The position numbers and the translations under genes are program-made. The notes under the pieces are model-generated. The model was given only the letters and a program-made list of their open reading frames with translations, was not told the DNA's origin and did no database searches. A stretch of 64,000 nt of DNA, from contig NZ_JACHNU010000002.1 in assembly GCF_014199525.1 (NCBI RefSeq), positions 1 through 64,000 on the forward strand, given 5' to 3'. Positions 1 to 6,790 of the stretch are shown here, piece after piece. Each line of letters starts with the position of its first letter. The stretch's first letter is position 1. This stretch comes from Conexibacter arvalis. GTDB taxonomy: Bacteria > Actinomycetota > Thermoleophilia > Solirubrobacterales > Solirubrobacteraceae.

Positions 1-349
1 AGCACCTCCCCGACGACGCCGACCACGGCATCGTCTTAAAGCCCCCGGACAGCACAAACCCCGGCCACAGGCCGGGGTTTGTGCGACACCCTCTAGCGCG
101 GGGGTTTCTGCGTTTCTGGGGCGCGTCGGCGCCGGGTGCGCGGAGGGTGATTTCAGGCACGAGTGCCTTTATTCCGGCAAACTAGGTCCGATTGGCTTGG
201 CTCGCGCCCATGCCCCGCCGTACCCATCCCACCGAAGCGCGGGCGGGCTTCACGCCCGGCGAATGCATCGGTCGCGCTCCGTTCACTGACGTGCCTGACA
301 ACACATGCGCTGTAGAGGTTCCGTGGGCCGGCGTGCGACACTGGGAGGC
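1..349. other. Window edge and non-coding stretch
   Basis: The first ~40 bases could be the 3' end of a gene that begins outside the window; one frame stops at TAA at position 37-39, but too little is present to name it. The hairpin at 52-84 follows directly. From 85 to 349 I see no open frame with convincing coding character and no clear promoter. This region is annotated only to say it was read. Confidence 0.4.
52..84. terminator. Perfect 15-bp hairpin, terminator-like
   Basis: The arm GCACAAACCCCGGCC at 52-66 pairs perfectly with 70-84 across the three-base loop ACA. There is no T-tract on either side, which is usual for GC-rich actinobacterial terminators. It lies just after the possible gene end at the window edge and before a gene-free stretch, so it most likely ends transcription entering from the left. 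Confidence 0.6.
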
Positions 350-547
350 ATGGACGAGGCGCACGTGAAGCTGACCGGCGATCTGTCGGGCGACTATGTG
401 GTCGAGGATCAGCGGGCGGATGGGCGTCTGGTGTTGCGGCCCGACCTCAGCGTCGAGGCGATCCTTGCGCGCCACGGCGAGCGTGAGCTGGCGCCGGACG
501 AGTTCGATCGTCACTTCGGGCATCTGCCCGCCGACGGCGAAGGCTGA
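350..547 (+). CDS. Small acidic protein, possible antitoxin
   Basis: A 65-residue protein reading MDEAHVKLTGDLSG and ending ADGEG. It contains an acidic, probably helical C-terminal half (VEAILARHGE, LAPDEFDRHF) but no family that I recognise. A GGGAGG lies immediately before the ATG, so an upstream in-frame ATG at 305 is an alternative start. The stop is followed two bases later by the GTG of a RelE-like gene, so the two are co-transcribed. By position and size it could be the antitoxin of a type II toxin-antitoxin pair; that role is inference from context only. Confidence 0.55.
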   Translation: MDEAHVKLTGDLSGDYVVEDQRADGRLVLRPDLSVEAILARHGERELAPDEFDRHFGHLPADGEG

Positions 548-549
548 CC

Positions 550-927
550 GTGGCAGACAGCCCGGTCGGGCCTGTGGTGCCTGTTCTCTTCGACGAGCAC
601 GCCATCGCGGAGGATCTGCACCATCTGCCGGGCGGCGCGCGTGTCGCGCTTGAGACGTTTCAGCGCGACCTGAACCGTTCGGGCGGTCTTCAGATGGCTC
701 GTTTGAAGCGATGTGACGCAGAAGGCCGCGATGGCACCGATCTCGGCGGGTGCCTGAAGACGTATGTGCCCTGGCCGACTGGGCGCTTCGGACTCGTCTT
801 CGTTCCTGCCGTTCATCCATCCCGACCGCTCGCGCTGCGAGTGATTGCGTTCGGCGTCCGCCACCCGAGCGGCAACCGGCCGAGCGTCTATCGGATCGCG
901 CACGAGCGCAAGCACGGCAAGCGGTAG
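550..927 (+). CDS. RelE/ParE-like small protein, possible toxin
   Basis: This 125-residue protein starts with GTG two bases after the preceding small gene. Its C-terminal half (FGLVFVPAVHP, then LRVIAFGVRHP and SVYRIAHERKH) resembles the beta-strand core of RelE/ParE-type toxins, in which a basic and aromatic strand near the C-terminus reads like VYRIAHER. The N-terminal half is helical with DLHHLPGGARVALETF, matching the usual RelE helix pair. A role as an mRNA interferase or gyrase inhibitor is inferred from this fold-level likeness and from the tight pairing with a small acidic protein upstream. No catalytic residue can be assigned with certainty. Confidence 0.5.
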   Translation: MADSPVGPVVPVLFDEHAIAEDLHHLPGGARVALETFQRDLNRSGGLQMARLKRCDAEGRDGTDLGGCLKTYVPWPTGRFGLVFVPAVHPSRPLALRVIAFGVRHPSGNRPSVYRIAHERKHGKR

Positions 928-1103
928 CGCGTTCACGCCAGCGGCAGGAGTCGTTCCGGCACTCACGCCCTGCGAGTGGCTGAATCCCGCGGAATCGCCC
1001 ACCATCCACGCCAATCCGCTGGGGCCTCCTGCGCAAAGCGGCGCCGCGCCCGCGCGCAGAACTCCCTGCAAATCCCGGACTTCTGCGACGTTCGCAGCGT
1101 CTG

Positions 1104-1156
1104 AGAGCGCCTTATTGTGGTCCAGGCGGTCGCGGGTCCGAGTCCCGTCGCTCATC
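1104..1156 (+). pseudogene. 3' fragment of a tRNA(His)-like gene
   Basis: The sequence has a recognisable tRNA 3' half: end of the D arm (GAGCGC), an anticodon loop TTGTGGT giving anticodon GTG (histidine), a variable region, a T arm with loop TCCGAGT between GCGGG and CCCGT, then the acceptor strand CGCTCA. The anticodon stem CCTTA/CCAGG has two mismatches, the T-loop has C where T55 is expected, and no matching 5' acceptor or D arm lies upstream. It is therefore a partial, degenerate copy, as left at an attachment site when an element integrates into a tRNA gene. Confidence 0.55.
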
Positions 1157-1245
1157 CTCAAGAATGCCGCGCAAACTTCGGGTTTTCTGCCTCAAGGGAA
1201 GCGCGCCTCACAGCCGCTGACCGACGCTGCCTGCGCGCCGCGACC

Positions 1246-1504
1246 TCACGGAGCCAAGGCGACGTCGTGGCGTGCGAGTGCGCGGAACAGCTCGCCGGCG
1301 TCGAACGTCACCGTCTGGGAGCGGCGTGCTCGGTCGCGCGGAGCATGCCGGGACGCGGTCTTGCTCCAGCTGATCGCCAGCTCGAGGCGCTCCGCCATCG
1401 AGCGCTCGCGGGACCAACCCCGCCGCGATGATCGCGCCGGGGTTGGCGAATGGGTCGCGCACGAACTCGCCGGGCGTCGGTTCGTCTCGAACTGGGCGAC
1501 TCAT
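1246..1504 (-). pseudogene. Frameshifted and truncated gene remnant
   Basis: On the minus strand one frame from 1504 reads MSRPVRDEPTPGEFV and IIAAGLVPRAL. A second frame from an ATG at 1398 reads MAERLELAISWSKTAS and FDAGELFRALARHDV before stopping at 1246. The last phrase is how proteins with an MNT/AbiEii-like nucleotidyltransferase domain often begin (LFRALARHDVDY...), which suggests a gene cut off just before that domain. The 50-codon piece alone could be translated. Assignment to the nucleotidyltransferase family is from memory of such N-termini and is weak. Confidence 0.35.
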
Positions 1505-1624
1505 AGCCGCCGCGTACCGGCATCAGTGTCGAAGCTAGGGCATCCTCGGCGAGGACCGCGCCGGCGTGCCGGCGGGCGCCCCCGCGCAGGGCTGGACCCG
1601 AGCGCTCCGGGTATCTGAAGCGTC

Positions 1625-2143
1625 ATGGCTGGACGGACAGACGACAAGCGGCACGGGTCCGGCGGCGAGGAGCCGGGCCGCGAGCAATCGCACGGGCCGG
1701 TCGGGCAGGCGGTCGCGACGTCGGTGCACGGCAACGCGACCGCGTTCGGCTTCTCGATCATGATCACCGCCACGTTCGGTGCGCTCACCACGATCGAGGG
1801 CTCCGGCACGGTCGCGGAGATCCTGCTGTTCGGCGTCGGCGCCGCGCTCTCGGTGGCCCTGCTGGAGGGGATCGTCTCGCGCGGGTTCCGCGTTCGTTCC
1901 CGCGTCGCGCACGCAGAGGTCAGACTGCTCGGCACCGCGCTCAACGTCGCCTCCGTCAGCGCGGGCGTGGGCGCGGCGATCGGAACGGCCGAGCTGGTCG
2001 ACGGCGCCGCCGCCTGGCCGCTGGCGAGCTTCGCCGCCGCGCTCGTCTACGTCGTCGTCGAGTCGGCCGAGATCGGGCTCGCGGAGCTGGTGCAGAAGGC
2101 GCGCGGCGACACCCAGGCCGAAGGCGGCCGCCAGGAGGGCTGA
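1625..2143 (+). CDS. Four-helix integral membrane protein, unknown function
   Basis: A 172-residue protein with a charged N-terminal tail (MAGRTDDKRHGSGGEEPG), then four hydrophobic segments at roughly residues 38-58, 62-80, 100-122 and 128-148, and a charged C-terminal tail. I do not recognise a family. It stands alone: upstream is the gene-free scar and downstream is a convergent VOC gene. The small number of helices and absence of conserved polar residues inside them give no hint of transport or catalysis. Confidence 0.65.
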   Translation: MAGRTDDKRHGSGGEEPGREQSHGPVGQAVATSVHGNATAFGFSIMITATFGALTTIEGSGTVAEILLFGVGAALSVALLEGIVSRGFRVRSRVAHAEVRLLGTALNVASVSAGVGAAIGTAELVDGAAAWPLASFAAALVYVVVESAEIGLAELVQKARGDTQAEGGRQEG

Positions 2144-2150
2144 CCGCGCC

Positions 2151-2223
2151 CGGCCGCACAGCGCGCCCGCGGCGGCCGGACAGCGCGCCCGCGCGCCCGC
2201 GGCGGCCGCACAGCACGCCCGCG
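2151..2223. repeat. Imperfect GC-rich tandem repeat between convergent genes
   Basis: Three imperfect copies of a unit that begins CGGCCG[C/G]ACAGC and continues with CGCCCGCG occur at about 2151, 2173 and 2203. They fill the gap between the membrane-protein gene and the convergent VOC gene. No coding role is apparent; the region may simply be slippage-generated. Confidence 0.55.
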
Positions 2224-2243
2224 CCCCGACGCGCCCGCGCCCC

Positions 2244-2963
2244 TCACCGTCTGTGGTCGACGATCTCGACGTTGTTGCCGTCGGGGTCGAGCACGAAGGC
2301 GCCGTAGTAGCCCGGGTGGTACTCCGGCCGCTCGCCCGGCGCGCCGTGGTCGCGGTATCCGGCGGCGAGCGCCTCGCGGTGGAACGCCTCGACCTGCGCG
2401 GCCGTGCCGGGGAAGGCGAGGTGGACGTGCTCGGTCGGCGCTCTGTCGTCCAGGAGCGAGAACGAGCCGCCGCGCGGCCCGCCGCTGAAGCGCACGTAGC
2501 CCTCGCGCCTCTCGACCGGCCGGAAGCCGCCGTGCGGCGCGACCAGCTCGTAGAAGCGCGTCGCGGCCGGCACGTCGGCGACGCGGATCCAGAGGTGGTC
2601 GATCTCGCCCTGGTCGCGCATCGTGCCGTAGTGGACGGCCTCGATGCTGTTGCCGTCCGGGTCGAGCAGGAAGCCGCCGTAATAGTCCTCGACGTACTGC
2701 GGCCGCGGGCCCGGCTCGCCGTCGCTGCACCAGCCGGCGGCGGTGCCGGCCTGCCAGAAGGCGTCGACCGCCGCGCGCGACGGCGCGCGGAAGCCGATGT
2801 GGAGACCGCGCGTCGCCGGCCGCGCGTCGCTCGCCGACGCGATCGAGAAGTCGCCGAACTCGTCGAAGGCCGTCGGCTCGATCCCCAGCGTGGCGAGGAT
2901 CGCGGCGTAGACCGGCACCGAGGCCTCCCGGTCCGCGACGGTGATCGTGACGTGGTCGAACAT
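2244..2963 (-). CDS. VOC (glyoxalase/bleomycin-resistance superfamily) protein, two modules
   Basis: A 239-residue protein made of two vicinal-oxygen-chelate modules. The first, residues 1-115, opens MFDHVTITVADREASV with metal-site candidates His4 and the Glu of NSIEAVHY. The second, residues 119-239, opens IDHLWIRVADV and ends DPDGNNVEIVDHRR. Both modules keep the beta-alpha-beta-beta-beta pattern and the LDPDGN turn. Members include dioxygenases, isomerases and drug-binding proteins, so the substrate cannot be named. It is monocistronic and convergent with the upstream membrane gene. Confidence 0.8.
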   Translation of the reverse strand: MFDHVTITVADREASVPVYAAILATLGIEPTAFDEFGDFSIASASDARPATRGLHIGFRAPSRAAVDAFWQAGTAAGWCSDGEPGPRPQYVEDYYGGFLLDPDGNSIEAVHYGTMRDQGEIDHLWIRVADVPAATRFYELVAPHGGFRPVERREGYVRFSGGPRGGSFSLLDDRAPTEHVHLAFPGTAAQVEAFHREALAAGYRDHGAPGERPEYHPGYYGAFVLDPDGNNVEIVDHRR

Positions 2964-3046
2964 CCGACGCAGTCTCGCAGGCGCCGGAGACGGCGCCCAC
3001 CCCGAGCCCCGCTGCGGCCCGAACCCGCCCTGCTAGCCTCGGCTCG

Positions 3047-4066
3047 ATGGGCGAACTCGTCTGGATCGAGGACGCACGCGGCCCGGAGAGAGCATCGCCG
3101 CCGCCCCGGCGCGAACGGCCCGACGACGGCGAGGCGCTCGACGCCTACTCGCGCGTCGTGACGGAGGTGGCCGAGCAGCTCGCGCCGTCGGTCGCCAACC
3201 TGCGCGCACGCGGGCGCACGGCCGGCGGGCGCCCGGTCGAGGGCGGCGGCAGCGGGGTCCTGATCACGCCGGACGGCTTCATGCTGACCTCCGCACACGT
3301 CGTCGAGCGCGCCACGCGGGTACGGGCGTCGTTCGTCGACGGCACCGACCGCACCGCGGAGATCATCGGCGTCGACCCCCTGTCGGACCTGGCGCTGCTG
3401 CGGACCGACGGCGCCGGACTCGCGCCGGCCCAGCTCGGCGACGCCGACCGCCTGCGCGTCGGCCAGCTCGTCGTCGCGATCGGCAACCCGCACGGGTTCG
3501 CCGGAACGGTCACCGCCGGTGTCGTCTCGGCGCTCGGCCGCTCCCTGCCGGCACGGGGGATCGCGCGGGTGATCGACAACGTGATCCAGACCGACGCCGC
3601 GCTCAACCCGGGCAGCTCCGGCGGCGCGCTCGTCGACGGGCGCGGCGCGGTCGTCGGCATCAACACCGCCGTCGCCGGCGTCGGCCTCGGGCTCGCCGTG
3701 CCGATCAACGAGGCGACGCGGCAGATCGTCTCCGCGCTGATGCGCGACGGCCGCGTCCGCCGCGCGTACGTCGGCATCGCCGGCGGCTCGCGCCCGCTGC
3801 CGCCGCGGATCGCCGCGCGACTCGGGCGCTCCAGCTGCATCGAGGTGGTCGAGATCGTCGACGGCAGCCCCGCCGCGCGCGCCGGCCTGCGCCCCGAGGA
3901 TCTGATCGTCGCGGTCGACGACACGCCGATCGCGAGCGTCTCCGAGCTCCAGCGACTGCTCGTCGCCGAGCTGATCGACCAGCGCGTCGCGCTGCGGATC
4001 GTCCGCGGCGGCGAGGAGCGGACGCTCGAGCTGCGGCCGGTCGAGCTGCAGGTCGGCGGACGCTGA
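3047..4066 (+). CDS. Trypsin-like serine protease with C-terminal PDZ domain (HtrA/DegP family)
   Basis: A 339-residue S1C protease. The catalytic triad is visible as His84 (TSAHVV), Asp114 (SDLALL) and Ser191 (NPGSSGGAL). A PDZ domain spans about residues 235-335 (YVGIAGG, SPAARAGLRPEDLIVAVDD). Unlike most HtrA proteins it has no signal peptide or membrane anchor: the N-terminus is hydrophilic and proline/arginine-rich, so it is probably cytoplasmic or released by another route. Family members degrade or refold damaged proteins. It is monocistronic and ends in a hairpin shared with the convergent acetolactate synthase gene. Confidence 0.88.
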   Translation: MGELVWIEDARGPERASPPPRRERPDDGEALDAYSRVVTEVAEQLAPSVANLRARGRTAGGRPVEGGGSGVLITPDGFMLTSAHVVERATRVRASFVDGTDRTAEIIGVDPLSDLALLRTDGAGLAPAQLGDADRLRVGQLVVAIGNPHGFAGTVTAGVVSALGRSLPARGIARVIDNVIQTDAALNPGSSGGALVDGRGAVVGINTAVAGVGLGLAVPINEATRQIVSALMRDGRVRRAYVGIAGGSRPLPPRIAARLGRSSCIEVVEIVDGSPAARAGLRPEDLIVAVDDTPIASVSELQRLLVAELIDQRVALRIVRGGEERTLELRPVELQVGGR

Positions 4067-4081
4067 GCGGCCGCCGACCTG
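4049..4081. terminator. Bidirectional hairpin between protease and acetolactate synthase genes
   Basis: CAGGTCGGCGG at 4049-4059 pairs perfectly with CCGCCGACCTG at 4071-4081, with further pairing (CGCT/AGCG) inside the loop. It overlaps the protease stop codon and sits 8 bases from the stop of the convergent acetolactate synthase gene, so it can end both transcripts. Confidence 0.65.
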
Positions 4082-4088
4082 CCCGCGC

Positions 4089-5930
4089 TCACCGCCGCGG
4101 CGCCGCCAGCGCCGGATGCTCGACCATGTCGACCGCCGCGCGGCCGGGCTCGATCATCGGGTAGAGGACCTCGCCCGGCGCGGTGTGGACGTCGAGCACC
4201 GCCGTGCCGCCCGCGGCGAGCGCCTCCTCGAGCGCCCGCTCCAGCTCGGCGACGGTGCGAACCGTCCACGCCCGCGCGCCGAAGCCGCGCGCGACCGCGG
4301 CGCAGTCAGTCGGCTCCGACAGGTCGACGTGGGAGCGGCGCGACTCGAAGAACTGGTGCTGCCACTGGTCGACCATCCCCAGCACCCGGTTGTTCAGCAC
4401 GACGACCAGCACGGGCAGATCGGCCTGGACCGCGGTCGCCAGCTCCTGCGCGGCCATCTGGAAGGAGCCGTCGCCGTCGACGCAGACGACCGTCGCGCCC
4501 GGCCGCGCCGCGCGGGCGCCGACCGCGGCGGGGACGCCGAAGCCCATCGTGCCGTGACCGCCGGAGGTGAGGAACGACCGCGGCCGCTCGCAGCCCAGGT
4601 ACTGCATCGCCCACATCTGGTGCTGGCCGACGCCGGTCGTCCAGATCGCGTCGCCGCCGCGCTCGGCGACCGCCGCGTGCAGCAGCTCGAGCGCCTGCTG
4701 CGGCTTCGGCGGCGCGTCGGCCGGCGCCGGCTCGTAGTGGAGCGGGAAGCGCTCGCGCCAGGCGGCGATCCGCTCGCGCCAGGCGGCGGTCCGTGACGCG
4801 GCCGCGTCACCCCCGTCGACCTGCTCGGCGAGCCGCGCGAGCGTCTCGCGCAGGGAGCCGACGAGCGCGACGTCGGCGCGGCGGATCTTGCCGATCTCGC
4901 GCGGGTCGACGTCGAGGTGGACGACCTTCGCGACCGGCGCGAAGGCGTCGAGCCGGCCGGTGACGCGGTCGTCGAAGCGCGCGCCGACCGCCACCACGAG
5001 ATCGGCCTCGTTGAGCGTAAGGTTGGCGAACTTGTGCCCGTGCATGCCCGGGATGCCGGCGTGCAGCGGGTGCGACTCCGGCAGCGCGCCCTTCGCCATC
5101 AACGTCGTCACGACCGGCGCCTGCGCCCGCTCGGCGAGCGCGCGCAGCTCCGCGCCGGCGTCGGCGTTGACCGCGCCCCCGCCGACGTAGAGGACCGGGC
5201 GCTGCGCCGCGGCGATCAGCGCCGCCGCCTCCCCCACCGCCGCCGCCTCCGGCCGCGGCTCCGCGCCGCGCGAGCGCGCTCCGACCGCCCCGTCGGCCCC
5301 TCCCGCGGACCGCGGCGCGGCGTACGCGCACGGCGCCTCCTGCACGTCGCGCGGGATGTCGACGAGCACCGGGCCGGGCCGGCCGCTGCGGGCGAGCCGG
5401 AATGCGTCGTGCAGCACCTCGGCGAGCCGCTCGACGTCGCGCACCTGCCACGCGCGCTTCACCAGCGGCGCGACGACGGAGGCGATGTCGCACTCCTGGA
5501 AGGCGTCGGTGCCGATCAGCTCGGCGCGCACCTGGCCGGTCACGCAGACCAGCGGCGTCGAGTCCATCCGCGCGTTCGCGATCGGCGTGACGAGGTTGGT
5601 CGCGCCGGGGCCCGAGGTCGCGAGCGCGACGCCGACCTCACCCGACGCACGCGCGTAGCCCTCCGCCATGTGCCCGGCGCCCTGCTCGTGGCGGACGAGC
5701 ACGTGCCGGACCGACGTCCTCCGCGCGATCGCGTCGTAGATCGGCAGGATCGCCCCTCCCGGCATGCCGAAGCAGACCGTCACCCCCTCGGCCTCGAAGG
5801 CGCGCAGCACGACGTCGGCGCCGACCGACGGGCGAGCGGTCGCGGGAGCGGTCGCAGCGACGGCTGCGGCGGGCGGGGCGGTTGCGGCGGTGTCCGCGAC
5901 GGCGGTCGCGGCGGGCTTGTCGACGGGCAT
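4089..5930 (-). CDS. ilvB: Acetolactate synthase, large (catalytic) subunit
   Basis: A 613-residue thiamine-diphosphate enzyme that condenses pyruvate to 2-acetolactate (or with 2-oxobutyrate) in branched-chain amino acid synthesis. The N-terminal TPP-binding domain has FGMPGGAILPIYDA and the catalytic Glu region VLVRHEQGAGHMAEGYARASG. The central domain reads PVVTTLMAKGALP. The C-terminal TPP domain has the GDGSFQMAAQEL and NNRVLGMV motif. I chose the ATG at 5930 (MPVDKPAAT), preceded by AGGA, because the frame upstream is not protein-like. The first ~45 residues are an Ala/Pro-rich extension. No regulatory subunit gene (ilvN) or ilvC follows, which is unusual; those genes must lie elsewhere. 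Confidence 0.9.
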   Translation of the reverse strand: MPVDKPAATAVADTAATAPPAAAVAATAPATARPSVGADVVLRAFEAEGVTVCFGMPGGAILPIYDAIARRTSVRHVLVRHEQGAGHMAEGYARASGEVGVALATSGPGATNLVTPIANARMDSTPLVCVTGQVRAELIGTDAFQECDIASVVAPLVKRAWQVRDVERLAEVLHDAFRLARSGRPGPVLVDIPRDVQEAPCAYAAPRSAGGADGAVGARSRGAEPRPEAAAVGEAAALIAAAQRPVLYVGGGAVNADAGAELRALAERAQAPVVTTLMAKGALPESHPLHAGIPGMHGHKFANLTLNEADLVVAVGARFDDRVTGRLDAFAPVAKVVHLDVDPREIGKIRRADVALVGSLRETLARLAEQVDGGDAAASRTAAWRERIAAWRERFPLHYEPAPADAPPKPQQALELLHAAVAERGGDAIWTTGVGQHQMWAMQYLGCERPRSFLTSGGHGTMGFGVPAAVGARAARPGATVVCVDGDGSFQMAAQELATAVQADLPVLVVVLNNRVLGMVDQWQHQFFESRRSHVDLSEPTDCAAVARGFGARAWTVRTVAELERALEEALAAGGTAVLDVHTAPGEVLYPMIEPGRAAVDMVEHPALAAPRR

Positions 5931-6079
5931 CGGAGTCCTGGGGTCGCGGAGATCGTGTGCGGCTCCGCCGGCGGCGCCGCGCCGTGGCGCCGGCTGCGGG
6001 CGGAGCGGCCTCGGCGGCACCGGCGCACCGGCTGCGGCGAGGCCTGGGGTTGGGAGGCGTGCGAGGACGCTGTCGACCG

Positions 6080-6178
6080 ATTCCCCTAGCGGGGAATGGC
6101 GCGCACGATCGCGGCGAGGCGAGCCGACCGCGGGAGGTCCCGGTGCGGGGAGCGCATGCTGGGAGCCGCGACGGTCAT
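6080..6178 (-). promoter_or_regulatory. Possible leader peptide and hairpin upstream of acetolactate synthase gene
   Basis: A 30-codon frame runs from ATG at 6178 to TAG at 6086 (MTVAAPSMRS ... LAAIVRAIPR). Its stop codon lies in the 5' arm and loop of a perfect 7-bp hairpin (ATTCCCC and GGGGAAT around GCTA, 6080-6097). Leader peptides whose stop lies at a hairpin control branched-chain amino acid operons by attenuation in many bacteria. Six of the 30 codons are Val, Leu or Ile, which is not striking, and no clear ribosome site precedes the ATG, so this remains a suggestion. The remaining 150 bases to the start codon hold nothing else I can name. Confidence 0.3.
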
Positions 6179-6298
6179 GGCGTGATCGTAGCCCACCCGC
6201 GCTCGCGCGCAGCCCGACGCCTGTGGCGCCGGAACCGAGGTCGGCGCGACAGCCGTCGCCCCGCGCCGCCGCCCGCCACCGCGCTTAGGATCAGCCCC

Positions 6299-6679
6299 GT
6301 GACCCTGACACTGATGCACAACCCCCACTGCTCCACCTCGGCGCACGCGCTCGACGCCCTCACCGAGGCTGGCCACGACGTGACCGTCCGCAAGTACCTG
6401 CTCGTCGCCGAGCGGCTGTCGGAGGCCGAGCTGCGGTCGCTGGCCGCGCGCCTCCAGGGCGATCCGGTCGACGCGCTGATCCGGCGCGACAAGAAGTACA
6501 GAGACCTTGGGCTCGACGCCGACGGCCTCGACGCCGACGCCGTCGTCGCGATCCTGCTCGAGCATCCCTCGCTGCTGCAGCGGCCGATCCTCGACGACGG
6601 CGTGAACGTCGTGATCGGGCGCCCCCGCGAGCGCCAGCGCGCGTGGGCCGCGACCGGGAGAGCCGTCGTCGAGGCGTGA
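6299..6679 (+). CDS. ArsC/Spx-family thioredoxin-fold protein
   Basis: A 126-residue protein of the ArsC-like family. It begins MTLTLMHNPHCSTSAHALDAL; Cys11 in HNPHCSTS is the expected active-site cysteine. The rest follows the family: VRKYLL, SEAELRSLAARL, DALIRRDKKYRDLGL and RPILDDGVNVVIGRPRERQ. Family members reduce arsenate with glutathione or act as redox regulators; without other ars genes nearby the arsenate role is not supported, and a general thiol reductase is possible. The GTG at 6299 is chosen because it gives the standard N-terminal strand; an ATG at 6314 would cut into it. Confidence 0.8.
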   Translation: MTLTLMHNPHCSTSAHALDALTEAGHDVTVRKYLLVAERLSEAELRSLAARLQGDPVDALIRRDKKYRDLGLDADGLDADAVVAILLEHPSLLQRPILDDGVNVVIGRPRERQRAWAATGRAVVEA

Positions 6680-6727
6680 GCGAGCCGGGTCGCCCGGCCC
6701 GCCCAGCCGCCGGCGAGCCGACGGTTT

Positions 6728-6747
6728 GCCGACTGTAGACAGTAGGC
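6728..6747. promoter_or_regulatory. Inverted repeat, probable operator for the malic enzyme gene
   Basis: ACTGT-AG-ACAGT at 6732-6743 is a perfect inverted repeat, flanked by GCC (6728-6730) and GGC (6745-6747) which extend the symmetry. The core TGTNNACA is the kind of half-site bound by GntR/FadR-type regulators. It lies about 43 bases upstream of the malic enzyme start, in a position to overlap the promoter. No regulator gene is adjacent, so the binding protein is unknown. Confidence 0.45.
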
Positions 6748-6790
6748 TACGGCGCCGACCGCACTCGCCGACCGCTGAGAAGGCTGCTCC

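Larger units (their letters stand above)
928..1624. other. Scar-like region with gene remnants
   Basis: About 700 bases without an intact gene. It contains the 3' fragment of a tRNA(His)-like gene (about 1104-1156) and, on the minus strand, a broken reading frame (1246-1504). The remainder shows frequent stops in coding-like frames. Together with the toxin-antitoxin-like pair upstream this looks like the edge of an integrated element or its decayed remains. Confidence 0.5.

Noticed and set aside
1078-1160. Complete tRNA gene
   Set aside because: No 5' acceptor strand or D arm pairs with the recognisable 3' half, and the anticodon stem and T-loop are altered, so only a fragment is called.
1535-3493. 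Very long minus-strand frame of about 650 codons
   Set aside because: It is an antisense shadow in GC-rich DNA: its protein is Arg/Ala/Gly-rich without domains, and the VOC, membrane and protease genes explain the same region.
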